From Epinephelus fuscoguttatus (lineage: Eukaryota > Chordata > Actinopteri > Perciformes > Serranidae), in NCBI RefSeq assembly GCF_011397635.1, contig NC_064754.1, positions 29,368,543-29,432,542 on the forward strand: a stretch of DNA of 64,000 nucleotides, read 5' to 3'. The first letter of the stretch is position 1. Each line of letters starts with the position of its first letter. A program made the translations under genes and the position numbers. A model generated the notes under the pieces. The model worked only from the letters and a program-made list of their open reading frames with translations. It was not told the origin of the DNA and did no database searches. Shown here piece after piece: positions 1-13,360 of the stretch.

Positions 1-259
1 TATCAAACAATATACACTTAAACACCAATATCTACGCAATAAACTGATATCATTACTATATCAGCCCGGCTGATTTATCAGCACAGCTTTTATCCAGAGT
101 TTCAATCTGGACCAATCTGGACTGTATTTCTATTATCTGTTACTACCCGCAGTTATCTTTTCACCAAGCTGTAAATTGTACTTTGATATGAGTAGCCTAC
201 GGGTAAATAAAACCTGTTACCTGAAATATTCTAATTTAATGTGTGTCTTTGTGTCTTAC

Positions 260-2407
260 CTGTTGGTACCACAGCTGTGCAGTTTTCGCTCCTGCACCCC
301 AGATGTTAGTAAAAAGCTCCAACACTGGCACAGCCTCCCCGATGTGATCTAGCTTCCGCAGGTGACCGCTCTCCATGATCTCATCAATTTTGTCGGCCAT
401 GCGTTTTCCAATTCCCGGGATCAGACAAGCCTCCTACAACAAATTAATAAAGGTTCTTATTCAAAAAGGAACATACCCAGAATAATTTGTATACTTGCCT
501 GTCATACAACAAAAAGTACTTGATACAGTATATCCAACAAACATACACATTACTGACACTACCAACAACATAATATTAAAGGCATACTGTGCAGGATTGT
601 TGGTGTAAACCCAATCACCAGCGAAAGTAAAAGTAAAAGCCAACTCCAGATTGACTGCTTGGTGTTTCGCTTCGCTACATTTGCATTATTTTACCTTTTA
701 TATAAAGCCCTGAGCTCACATGAGCGCTGTTAGGGTACACACCCATAAACGTCCCGAGCAAAGAAAATAAGAAAAGCCAGGCAGAGGGCAGAGTCTCTGC
801 AAAATAATACACCGCCACACACTTCCAGTGGGTCATAAGTGATGACTGAGAGGCATTACTTCTGTATGAGTCTATACTTTTTTTTGGAAAATCCTGCATG
901 GTATGTCTTTTGCAAGCATCTGCATTAGCCTACCTGATATGAGGTAACAGGCTTGTGGTAACTCTTCAGCGCGTTGACAGCTTTGGAGTAGCCCAGCGCC
1001 CTCCACTTGTCCCCCTGGTGTGTGTAGGCCTTGGCCAGCACTTCCAGTTTGTCTGTGATGTGTTTGTTGAAGTTGTTACTTTTGGACTGAGAGGACTGGG
1101 CACAGACCCACCTCCCTGAGACCACCTTCTGAGCAGCGGCGTCTGAACCGGGGTCGAGGCTGGGGCCTGGAGTCTGCTCTTTGGGGTGCTGGCCAGTGAT
1201 GAGAGCTTCCAGGTCATTCTGAGAGACCCCATCTTCATCTCCTTGCACTTCCTCTTTGGTGTCTTGGAATGTCTGAGAGTGAAATGGAATGTTAAACTAT
1301 AATACAAATCCAACGCACACAGACTTGTTGTTTTCATGTGTTCAAGGTCTAGCTTCTGTTTCCCTATTGTGCCAAATGATTAGTGACTGAAAGTCTGCAG
1401 AACCTGTAAAACCTGTAAACATGACCTGGAAACCTACCGTGTCTATGGTCTCGTCTTGCTTGGTTTGATCAGGCAGAGGCTCTACAATAGTTTCTACAAC
1501 AGGCTTGACACTCAGCAACTCCTCTTTAATGTTTTCATGCTGTGTTTCAGATTCCCTAAACGGGGAAAAAATGAAAAAACTTTGTAAGAGGACTGACTGA
1601 ATCTTCTTACAAATATCTGCTGCCTCAATGTCCACACAGTTTTGTAAATACTTTAATTTTAAGGGGTAAATGTGACCTACAAGTGAAAAGTAGATAAATG
1701 TTCACTATGGCTTACTTCTCTGTAGTGAACTAACGAGCACAAGTCTGTGTATGTGATAAATTGGAAACATCATCAGATACACATAAGCATTCTGAAACAG
1801 TACTATTGGGTCACTTACCTCTTGGGTAAAAGAAGACTGTAGCTGTCAACATCCAGCAGTTGTTTCTCACTGATGCACAAACTCAACCACATGCATTTCA
1901 CCAGATGGACTCCAGAGGGCATACAATCCACTTTCAGTAAACGCAGAGCCCTGTCGCTGTCCATGTTGTCATCCACAACAACATGAGTGACAGTGGGACA
2001 CAGTGAACTCTCTGTCTGTCCTCCATTCTGCTGAATTTGTCTTTGAAAGATATGGCATCTGGCATTTCCTATTCCAGCAGGCAGGATGTACACTGTGACA
2101 CCATTAAAAGTGTTTCCTGGGACAGAAGAGAAGAGCGCGTTACAATGAGCAAATATGTTGCTTTTTCTGGCTTCTGCTTTTGTGTTTTTTTTCCTCGTAA
2201 TCTATGTCTTTTACGCAAGTTTAGAATTTCTTTTTAGGCCAATCATCCTAACTTTTCTCTCACACACACATACACTCACACACAGTAACAACCTGTGACT
2301 TCACATTCGTCAGGTTTCTTCTTCACTGGGGGTGCATCCTTTTCCTGGAACACTTTAGCTCTTTTAACTTTGGGAAAAGCTTTCATAATGCCGTGACGAG
2401 GCTCCAT
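260..2407 (-). CDS. poll: DNA polymerase lambda, N-terminal half (partial)
   Basis: Family X repair polymerase acting in the nucleus in base-excision repair and non-homologous end joining. Coding exons on the minus strand: 2407-2293 (first coding part of an exon starting at 2435), 2116-1819, 1555-1438, 1272-934, 433-260. All have GT-AG borders and compatible phases and give 348 codons from the ATG at 2407. Visible: a short basic N-terminus ([18 protein letters not shown]), a BRCT domain at about residues 40-135 ([19 protein letters not shown], then [18 protein letters not shown]), an acidic and Ser/Pro-containing linker at about 140-220, then the 8-kDa lyase region ([32 protein letters not shown], helix-hairpin-helix [27 protein letters not shown]). 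The Lys of GIGKRM is in the region of the lyase nucleophile. The fingers, palm and thumb exons must lie left of base 1. The head-to-head neighbour dpcd matches mammalian synteny. Confidence 0.95.
576..911. mobile_element. MITE with TTAA-type ends inside a poll intron
   Basis: The left end reads TTAAAGGCATACTGTGCAGG and the right end is its approximate inverse (CCTGCATGGTATGTCTTTT), giving imperfect terminal inverted repeats of about 25 bp around a 330-bp body with no coding sequence. The left TTAA is intact and the right copy is degenerate. The ends resemble the GGTCCAGTGTGTAGGAT ends of the larger elements near 28.8 and 44.2 kb, suggesting one TTAA-targeting family. The right end lies only about 22 bp from the splice donor of the 934-1272 poll exon. 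Confidence 0.65.
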
Positions 2408-3360
2408 CTTCTCTCTTGTAGGGGGCGCCAGTGGCCTGTGACATAGACAGCAGAATCATGATGTTATGTATAACTTTGAAGAGTAAAACCCACACACAAA
2501 CCTGAAACATGAGCTGTGTACTATTAATTTTGCACTACAATACAAGTCTAACATTTTTTGAATATGTAGTAGGTTCACGCTGAAAGACTGACTGAATTTA
2601 AGTATTTATTTGCCTTCAATACACAGACAGCGTGCCCCCTGTCAATATATTCCTGAATATCTTTATATTATCTAATCTTATAAAACTAATACATTAATCT
2701 GTATGTAATTTATTATTATTTAAATGTTGAATCTGGTCAAGGTAGAAGTTATTTTAATTACTTAAATCTACATTAACAAAACAATATAACTGATAACATG
2801 ACCATTTCTGTTGAAAGTAAAGTAGTAATCTGCAAGGACCTCAAATTTGTTTTAAGGTTACAGTACCAAAGTAAATGTAATTTGTGTCATGTCACCACTG
2901 CAATTTGATTGACGCCTTCATAGTATCAAATTTGGACACAGACTGGCAGGAAGTGGGAGCTGTTTGGGCTTGTCCTCAGTGTAAATAATATCCAGATAAC
3001 ATTAGCTGACACAGCAGTTAATTCTGCTTCGTAAAACAGGCTGAGAAATCTTTATGTGATATAACTATATACAAAAAATAACATACATTAGAAAAAAGAT
3101 ATATAGTTAGTGATAGCTAACTCGCTTTAGCTTATTATAACGTTAGAACCGGTTAGAACGAGCAAACGGTCGGTAATTAGACTGCTTTAACTTCTTTTTT
3201 CAGTCAATATTTATATTAAGCTTTAGGTTATTTCAACATATCCGAATATAATTTAATATTTGAAGCATAAAACTCTTAAAAGTGTAATATTTTGGCTCTT
3301 ACCCCTGTTCAGACGGAACCATACGTACACAAAACACGAGGAACCAAACCGGACAACATT
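2293..3360 (-). other. poll: poll 5' exon, first intron and possible upstream in-frame start
   Basis: A short 5' exon ends at 3303 with a GTAAGA donor and splices to the acceptor before 2435. It contains an ATG at 3322. After splicing this ATG reads in frame through 16 codons (MVPSEQGPLAPPTREK) into the ATG at 2407. The known family start resembles the 2407 position (MDPRG/MEPRG-like), so the downstream ATG is the conservative choice and the upstream one is a possible N-terminal extension. The exon's 5' limit (about 3360) is inferred. Confidence 0.5.
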
Positions 3361-3617
3361 CCGTTTAAATGTTTCACTTCCGGGTTATTATTTTATTTTT
3401 TTTTTAATTTATTTTTTGTCTTTTTAGATGTAAATTGTATCTTATTATAAACTGACTGTACACATTACATCGTGTTTGCTTTTAATAACTTCTAGATTTA
3501 TAAATTCGTGTTAATTCTAAAAATAATTTCCTAATTTAATACGTTTGTGACCTCGGTTGCTGTGGTTACGCTTTGAGTCGGGAAGTGTCTCTCTTCAACA
3601 GAAACAGCTTTAGAAAC
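3323..3617. promoter_or_regulatory. Bidirectional poll/dpcd promoter
   Basis: The two divergent genes have start codons about 300 bp apart (poll upstream ATG 3322 on minus, dpcd ATG 3618 on plus). The interval carries an ETS-like CACTTCCGGG at about 3374-3383 and GGGAAGTG at 3580-3587, and has no TATA box placed for either gene. An RFX X-box-like pair of half sites, GTTGCT-GT-GGTTAC, lies at 3556-3569, 49 bp before the dpcd ATG. Head-to-head arrangement of these genes is known in vertebrates; promoter activity is inferred. Confidence 0.6.
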
Positions 3618-5763
<2,146 letters not shown>

Positions 5764-7840
5764 ATTCCAACTGTGGGAGCGGGAGGATGATTCTGTGTTG
5801 CATTCAAAGCAGAACCTCGCTGCGTTATTTTCCAGTCACATGTGAGCCCTTGTTTATTTTTCTTTCATGGATCCCTTCATTGAGAAGACCTTTGCAAAGT
5901 GCCTTGTCAATGGTTTAAGGCTTCTAATTGTGTTTACTAATGAGATGGTTCATTTATTGTTAGAGTTGTTAGTGTTGAAAGTTGCTCTGCCATCTATATT
6001 TGATACAGACATATTCTGCAAAACATACCATGTGTGTTTTGATGTCTCATAAACAGATTTATTAACGTTGCAGCTGACCTGTGGCATTATGAATGGAATT
6101 ATGAAATGAAGTATTTACATAAAAAAAGTTGATTTGTATCACAACAGTGTCTATTTTTGCTTTTTGTTACCAAACCTACTCTGGAGCAATTTTGATGGGG
6201 GTCACATAACCCACCACCCTCCTTTCATTGATGTCCTTGTAAAACACTCAAAACACACAATGCCTCATCCCTGTTCGTTCCGGGGTCACTGTTACGAGCA
6301 CAACCCATTTGTGTTAACTGAATACCCTCATGTTCCTTGCATGTAGTGGGCCACCCTGAAAGCCATTACTGAAACTCTGGTGAACGAGTGAGCTAGTGTT
6401 ACTGTTTCCCTTTACAACAGAGGGTCACTCTGACTCTGGGGTCCATGGCTGAAAACTACACACACACACAAGTTAGAAATAGGCGCAACTGCTCCAAATG
6501 GATTTGATATTATTGTCTTAACAGGGACAAATATAAAAATGATATTTCGTGTTTCTTGATTCTTGAGTTCTATGTATATATGACATGTAGGGAAGGAAAA
6601 GAATCGCACAGATCCTCGCTTCAGAATGGGGTATTTGTCTACTTTTTCGTTTTAAAAAAACACACTGTCCAGTCAGAAATACTTAGACAGTGGATAAAAA
6701 AATAACAGTGCTGTTTAAAAGAGACAATGCCATTTAAATATAGCTTGTTTTAACCGTGTGATTCCTTGCATTTTTTACCACTTGTCCAAACCCAGAGAGC
6801 AAGTGCAAAAAGCAGAGACAAAACCACAGGTCTCTCTCGCCATTGTGCTTTGTCTTCTTCCAGATGGAAAGAACAGGAATACAAGAAAACATTTTGAACC
6901 CAGTCTGTCCTGTTGTTTTGCAAATTCTTGTGCGAGACTTTTTGACAAAAATGCATACTTGATCAGGTAGTGTTTGAGTGTTCGGTGTGTTAATACTGAA
7001 TTCAGCTTGTAAGAGGTATTCGCTGTTGAATACCAAAGCATTCATTCTGAGGTCTTAATTTTCGTTTTTTAGTTTAATGCTTTACAATCTTCAGAGCTGG
7101 AGCTGCTGTCAAAACAAATTCCCGCGGGCAGCAAACACCGACTAACAAATTGGACATCCAGCTCATGCACTGTGAGAGCAGCCGAGTTCCTCTGTTCAGG
7201 GTCTTCTTCCTCCCCTGTCGTTTGGCCTCTGATGGTCATGCTCAACTGCTTCTGGGAAGAGGGTTTCTTTTCTGCCTCCCTTTCATTCCCGAATGCCTCT
7301 TCCCAGCCATTCCCCCTCTTTCAGCCGATGCCACATTTTGCCACACAGGCCCCGACGCTTTCTCTGCAACTCCCTCTCCACAAACCTTCCCCCCCCTCTC
7401 CTCCAGCCCCTTACCCCTCCCTGTGTGACTGGCTTCTTTTTGATAACTGACCCCTCCTCGTGTTATTATTCGAACCCACTATTGTATAACATGCCCTTTT
7501 ATATGAGGTTTCACAAAGGGCCCATTTGATCAGAGGGTTACGGTGTGCGATCGTGAGAAATGCAACTACATGGTGGTAACCTTTGTTTGGGCCAAAATGG
7601 TGGGCTGACCTCATCGCTTTTAATGCATAGCTCAGGCCATTCAGGCCCAAGTCTCACTTGCTGAGCACATTGAATTCAGTAGCCTGTCACAGATATTGCC
7701 CCTCAGTTATCTGGGTCTCCAGCTTGAAGAAGAAGAAGAAGAAAAAAAAAACAACAGTTTTTGGGGGCGACCAACAATGGATGCTAGCTTTCCGTCCCAA
7801 AACAATCACACAAGAGAAAAGCCGAGCAGCTTGTGAACAG
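5764..7840. other. dpcd 3' UTR and dpcd-fgf8 intergenic region (ancestral fbxw4 site)
   Basis: No coding exon is recognised here. The first several hundred bases probably hold the dpcd 3' UTR; no canonical AATAAA was found, and AT-rich sequence around 6530-6560 is a possible 3' limit. A C/T-rich stretch runs from about 7190 to 7430, and a GAA/A tract lies at about 7726-7750. In mammals FBXW4 lies between DPCD and FGF8. I looked for F-box or WD-repeat exon remnants and saw none. Confidence 0.6.
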
Positions 7841-8389
7841 ATTCTTTAGTGGTTTTAATATACACTCTACAATAAATATTTCCATCATTTGACACAATTT
7901 ACATTTTTACAGTAAAAATATATTCATATATGTAGAAAAAAACAGGTTAAAAATTCTCCAGAATGGCCTCCTAAAGGCAGGATAGCATGTCAACTGAGAC
8001 TCAGATGCTGTAACCACAAGGAAATCCACAGATAGCTGCCGTGTCTAGCTTCATTGTACTCATTTCTCTTTTAAACATTCTTTGTTGTAGAGCTGGCTAA
8101 CATCTAACCAGAGGTTTTCATTCATGAAAACATCGTACTTTAAATGCCCCTCGATTTAATAAGTAAAAATCTGTCCTACAGTCTGTCTGAATTGAAAATA
8201 ACTAGCAGATTAGATAGTCAATGGTTACATACAATCCAGTACAAAGAATTACACAAAGTCCACAAAATGAGGCAAAAAGTGTATGGGCACTTGACTGTAA
8301 AAGTTAATTTCTCTGAGAGCACTTGTTTCCCCTTGTAGTGGTTCTTCTGTGCTGGTTCATCCACAGTTCTCCCTCAGTGGTTTTAGTCC
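7835..8389 (-). other. fgf8: fgf8 3' UTR with ATTAAA signal
   Basis: AT-rich sequence follows the stop codon at 8390-8392. A minus-strand ATTAAA hexamer lies at 7854-7859, and another at about 8154-8159. No AATAAA is present on this strand in the interval. The 3' end is therefore put near 7835, by inference. Confidence 0.45.
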
Positions 8390-11300
8390 TTAGCGGCCCC
8401 CTGGGCGCTGGTGATGGGAATGTTTAGTCCGCTTGCTCAAAGGGTGTGCGGGGACACGCAGAGGAAGGACATCAAACGGTCTCCTCTCACTCAGCAAGTG
8501 CCCCCTGGGTAGACGCTTCATGAAGTGGGCCTCTCTCTGGTGCTGCTTGGTCTTGGAGGCCTTCCTCGGACGGCCCTTGCGTGTGAAAGCCATGTACCAG
8601 CCCTCGTACTTGGCGTTCTGCAGTGCCGTGTAGTTGTTTTCCAGAACAATCTCAGTGAAGATGCAGTCTTTGCCTCGTCCTTTCCGCTGGGAGAGAAAAA
8701 GAGAGGAGGGTGGGGAGAAGTTGAGGTATCTTGGACAATTTCCAGGAAGCAGAAACATCGTCTTCATTCCAAACAATCAAATACCCTGTGAAACCTTGAG
8801 AGGGCTGCGCAGACAAACCTCAAAATCAAATTTGTTCTGGCTTTGAATGCGTCTCGACAATATGTTGCCATAAGCTGCAAATCTGGAATAACATTTCCAG
8901 GGAAGAAACAAACTTCAAGATGTTGCCGCAGTTATACACAGCCACAAAGCTATGAATTCCAGATTACCTTGCCGATCAGCTTCCCCCTCTTGTTCATACA
9001 TATGTAGTATCCTGTCTTCACCCCTTTAATGCGGACACGACTTCCAAAAGAGTCCGTCTCCACCTCCAGTTTAGCTGCACAGACAAAACACATCACAAGT
9101 AATGAGATGACACAGTTCTGACATGGTGCTGCAAACTCAGGTTATGAAGTTACAGTGCGTGAGACAAATGTATTCTCTACGTATGATGGAGACTGTAATA
9201 AAGTGGAGTTACATCATGTCATCATTAAATGTCACTAAACGGTTTTCGATCATGAGCAGTGAAGCAGAATCACGAAGATGACATATAAATCCCCTCTTAA
9301 CCCTTTTATGCTCCAGTAGCTGCCTTTAACAAAGCATGCAGGCCTTCCAAAATAGCACCAAATGATAGTGATTTTGCACGGCGCGATTGTTGTCGGACGT
9401 CTGTAAATGCTGTGCTGTGATGCAGTTCAGACTGGGGATAAAGGAGAGTGAGAATACTGTGGTCAGGGACACAGCCACAAGCACAGAGCAGCGGTCAGAT
9501 TTGGGCCGCTTACAAGAGTGACACCCACTTAGGATGTGTAGCCAATGTGTGCATGACTGACTCCCACTCCCTCTGTGTGTGTGTGTGTGTGTGTGTGTGT
9601 AGGCCAAGAAATTTAAAAGACAAAAGAGCACACAGGAGAGGCAAGGAGAGGAAAAGGTATAAAGTGAAGATGCTGACTTCACCGCTCCTTATAAATTGAG
9701 TCATACATTGAGTTGTAAAGCAATGAAAATTCCTCATAAAATAAGCCTCCAAAAAGCAGGCAGCAGCAGCAGGCATAGAGACGGGGATGGATGGTGGTGG
9801 CTGTGGTGGAAAGATGGCTAGACACACCAAAACCCTTTTGGTGACAGGATTTAAGTTTAAGACACTTTTTCCCCCTGGTTGCTGCACAGAGTCTCTCCTT
9901 CAAGTTCATCATAACAGGTGTCAAGGACTTTCTACGCTGGCAACACACCAGAGAAATAAATCATCTCCATAAGGCCATAAAAGATGGCAACACTGATGCC
10001 ACTAACGATGTTTACAATTGCTACTCCTGTTTCTCCTGGCTCACACACTTTTCTACAGGCTGCCAAAGACGACAGAATTTATACGGCTTTTCAACACCGC
10101 CCCGCGCACCGTTGAATTTAAACAACTCCCGTGTTTGTAATGTGCATGTTTCCTTCTTTTATTGTCTTCCTGAGGTTTAAAAAAGCAGTGAAATGTAAGA
10201 AAAGATGGCCTTTAGCTGTCAGCAGGTTTGATAAATCTGGCTATAACACACCAGGGCTTCAAGTAAAGTTGCTTCATCATTTCAAAGACGATAAAAAGTT
10301 CTCTGCTTGAATGTATTAGCACATGTGGACATTTGTTCGGCTATTTTTAATTGTAGTATTTTTAAATACGTCATTATAGGTGAGTTTTGCTAGGCTAAAT
10401 GTATAGAAGGTTATGAGAAGGTGTATTCTCGCGATATTTTGAGTATTTGTCTCTTAAATTGAGTAGGAACTGCCGCGAGTGCTGCTTAAATTGATTCACA
10501 ATTCAGTTTTTTTTTTTTTTTTTTTGTCATTTAAAGTGTGTTTTTTCTCCTTAAATCATCCCCAACACTCTTTTAATTTCCTACCGTGCACGGCTCCGTC
10601 GTCTCCGTTGGCGTTCACCCGCTTGTTGCCGAGGACCTGGACGTGTTTCCCGCTGGTGCGGCTGTACAGCTGGTAGGTCCGAGTCAACCTGCGGCTCATC
10701 CGGTCCGACAGCCGGCTCTGCTCGGTGACATGGTGCTTGAAATTCGGAGGGGACTGCACAGTGTTCTGTCGGACAATAGGAAACACATGTCATGAAATAT
10801 GAAATTACTTTTTAATGTCGCAGTTTTTTTTCTTTTCTTTGCAACTCAGGAAAGCCTCAACAATGTGCAGACTAAGACTTGCCAGTCAAACAGCCGAGGC
10901 CCAGGCCCACAGTTCATTATGTCATTCATCACATTTAAATAATACATCCAGCTTTTTTCTTCTTTCATTTATTTGTTCATCTTTTTTTCTTTTTTTTTTT
11001 GGAGATGCTTTCATGGACCCTCGGGGATGACATTTCCCTCTGATAGGTTGCTTTTACCACCGATGATCTTTCACCCCTTCTTGACTTCTTCTCTTTTTTC
11101 TCTCATTTCAGCCGCTCTCCATCCACATGTGTTTTAACAATTACTTTTTAGGCTGGAGCTTACCTCTTTTCAAGATGTTTGAATTGTTGCCAATTGCCAT
11201 AGCACTCATAATAAAATGTTTTCATTGTTATTGCAGCCTATTGCACATGCAGAGACGCACGGCGCCTGCATACCTGTTAACTTTTACCTACTTAATTATA

Positions 11301-11507
11301 GAATTTACGCAACATTAATGCTTTTTATTGAAGTGAAAATGTGGGTTACCTGTGCGTAAAAGCAAAGCGCCGTGAACTGAAGTAACCTGAAGGGAAAACA
11401 GAAAAAAAATTAAAACCTGTTGCTTGAATTTGAGTCACACAGTCAGCTATATTATCTTGACCGCTCTTTACTTACAGATAACCTAACCTCGATGTTCTCA
11501 GCCTCAT
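8390..11507 (-). CDS. fgf8: Fibroblast growth factor 8 (teleost fgf8, probably the fgf8b copy), complete
   Basis: Secreted heparin-binding ligand of FGFR tyrosine kinases, used in midbrain-hindbrain, limb/fin, heart and somite patterning. Five coding exons: 11507-11476, 11386-11350, 10765-10585, 9074-8968, 8686-8390. All are GT-AG, phases fit, 217 aa. Residues 1-23 form a signal peptide ([10 protein letters not shown], then ALCFYAQ) of exactly the length of other fish Fgf8. Next come TVQSPPNF (the 'b'-isoform segment), [48 protein letters not shown], and the core [47 protein letters not shown]. The C-terminal tail is basic ([15 protein letters not shown]). The sequon NYT is kept; the NFT sequon of FGF8b is NFK here. 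Synteny with poll/dpcd fixes it as fgf8 rather than fgf17/18. Sequence divergence and absence of fbxw4 favour fgf8b; this is not certain. A CTATAA at about 11941-11946 is one possible core promoter. Confidence 0.95.
9574..9600. repeat. (TG)n microsatellite in fgf8 intron
   Basis: An uninterrupted TG dinucleotide run of about 27 bp lies in the intron between the 9074-8968 and 10765-10585 exons. It has no coding consequence. Confidence 0.95.
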
Positions 11508-12250
11508 CTTGTAATAGTTCAAATATTGCTTCATGAATACTCCACTGATTCGCTGCTGGAAGCTCTCGGAAATAAAGTTCCTCCTGATGGAGATTTCAGA
11601 TCGGTTTTATCCCCCTCTTGTGACACATAGAAGGTGATAGCCGTGACAATTAAGAGATCCAAAACTGTCAGGGTCCCATGCAGATACAGGATCAGCTCTC
11701 CTCTCTGCTGAAACATTAAAAAAAAGTCCAGATGGTTTAAAGGCGCTGCGGTGCCAATCCAATGTGAAAGTCCGGAGAGAAAGTGTCGCTGTCACCAAAC
11801 TGCCTCCATCAAATCCGCTCCGTGTCAATCACTCTTTCAGTAATGAAGCTTTCAAGTCGAAATAAATCCTCTCTGACATCCTATGGCAGAGCAGTGGCGA
11901 TTATTTTGAGTTTTACGCACGGATCTTTACGCATCAGCGGTTATAGATGCGCGCTGTGAATTTCATGAAAATGAGTGATTAAATGGATATTGAATGAATC
12001 CCACGAGCACCGACACGGCTTTATTGGTCAGCTGTGTTGTTAACGGCAATGATGCCACAGCTGTCCCTCTGTAAGATGCATAGATAGTAAAATCTCCAAC
12101 GTCAAGCTTCCTCCCACACGTGTGTTTCTTGCGGTCGCCTCCAGTCCACATACAGCATCTGTCTCCCTCTACATTTAAATACTTTAACTTGCGGGAAAGT
12201 CAATATCCTCGGCGAGAGCAGGCGGAGCGTTCGAGCTGGAGCCAATTTGA
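11508..12250 (-). promoter_or_regulatory. fgf8: Putative fgf8 5' UTR and proximal promoter
   Basis: Sequence immediately upstream of the fgf8 start codon. In the minus orientation it contains a short upstream ATG reading frame at about 11531-11716 (in a likely 5' UTR), a CTATAA at about 11941-11946 and moderately GC-rich sequence between 11740 and 12130. No transcription start can be fixed from sequence alone. Confidence 0.35.
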
Positions 12251-13356
12251 AACTGAATACTTATTAAAACACTTTGCCTGCACCTATTTGCTCACAGATC
12301 CACAAACACAGAATCCATCAGTAAGTTGAATGTATAGAATTAAACAAGATGAAAGAAAGACATATATTATCTCTCATAAACAAAGGGGCTTATTTTTGAG
12401 TTTAACATGCAGGTTAAAAATCTAATATATCAGCATGTCTTCTAAAATGTTTTTAACTAAGCATTTATCCACAATCACACACATTATTCACGCACACGTC
12501 GTGATATTGCTCCATCTTCATCCATGTAAAATCACACAGCACTTGGTTTTCTATAAGCAGAAATGTCCACATGGAAAAATTCCCTGGCATGTACTTAAGA
12601 AAATCTACAGTTACATTAACTTATTCCCTGACTGCAGGTTAGAGGTTGTTTGGTGGTCCCCCAGGACAGACCTTGATGTACTTTTTCATCCTACATATGT
12701 AAGTAATATGTATTCCATGTGAACACATGACACAGAATGGTTTTCACATAACATCTAAAGCCTTCGCCTTGGATACAAATGCTCTCTCGCTCACAATCAT
12801 TCTTCCATAACTTCTCACAAACCTGGTTTGATTTTCAAAAGTGTGTCCCGGGCCCTGGGTCTGCTACTTTCACAGCATGGCTTCGTACACTACATCATGC
12901 AATTATATTGTAATTATTCTTTGTGACAACAAAGCGGCAGGGTTTCCTGCAAGGGAACATGACTGTTACACACTTGTCTGATAGGGAAGAAAGGGGGCGG
13001 CTGGAACATGGGACACTTTGAACTTTTGCCTGTCAGGAACAGACTCTCAACTTGATCAACTGTGTAGACGAACAAACACTGGGAGAAAATAGCTATGAAT
13101 AAAGATTTTAAAGTAGCCTTTTCTCTGTAAATTAAGTGTATTTTTGGATAACAGCCACACACTCTCACAGCTAATGAGATAGGTGAAGTATTGCATTTGA
13201 AATACAGGTAGTATAACTTTAATCCAGATTATGCATACCCCAAATATGTTAAAGTGTTGCATTTCTTTCCTGACTCTGAGATGTCTCTGAATTGTCTTTC
13301 TATTTGGTATTGTAACAGAAAAATGTAAGATATTTGCACCAGATTTTAAATGTGTC
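12250..13356. other. Intergenic, upstream of fgf8
   Basis: AT-rich unique-looking DNA with no recognisable exon, RNA gene or mobile element. Short open frames occur but lack any family resemblance. Confidence 0.5.
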
Positions 13357-13360
13357 TTAA

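Noticed and set aside
5867-6346. Small plus-strand frames after dpcd
   Set aside because: They lie in the dpcd 3' UTR or intergenic DNA and show no family resemblance.
8433-8846. Plus-strand frames opposite fgf8
   Set aside because: Shadows of the fgf8 last exon and its intron; the minus strand gives a clear FGF domain.
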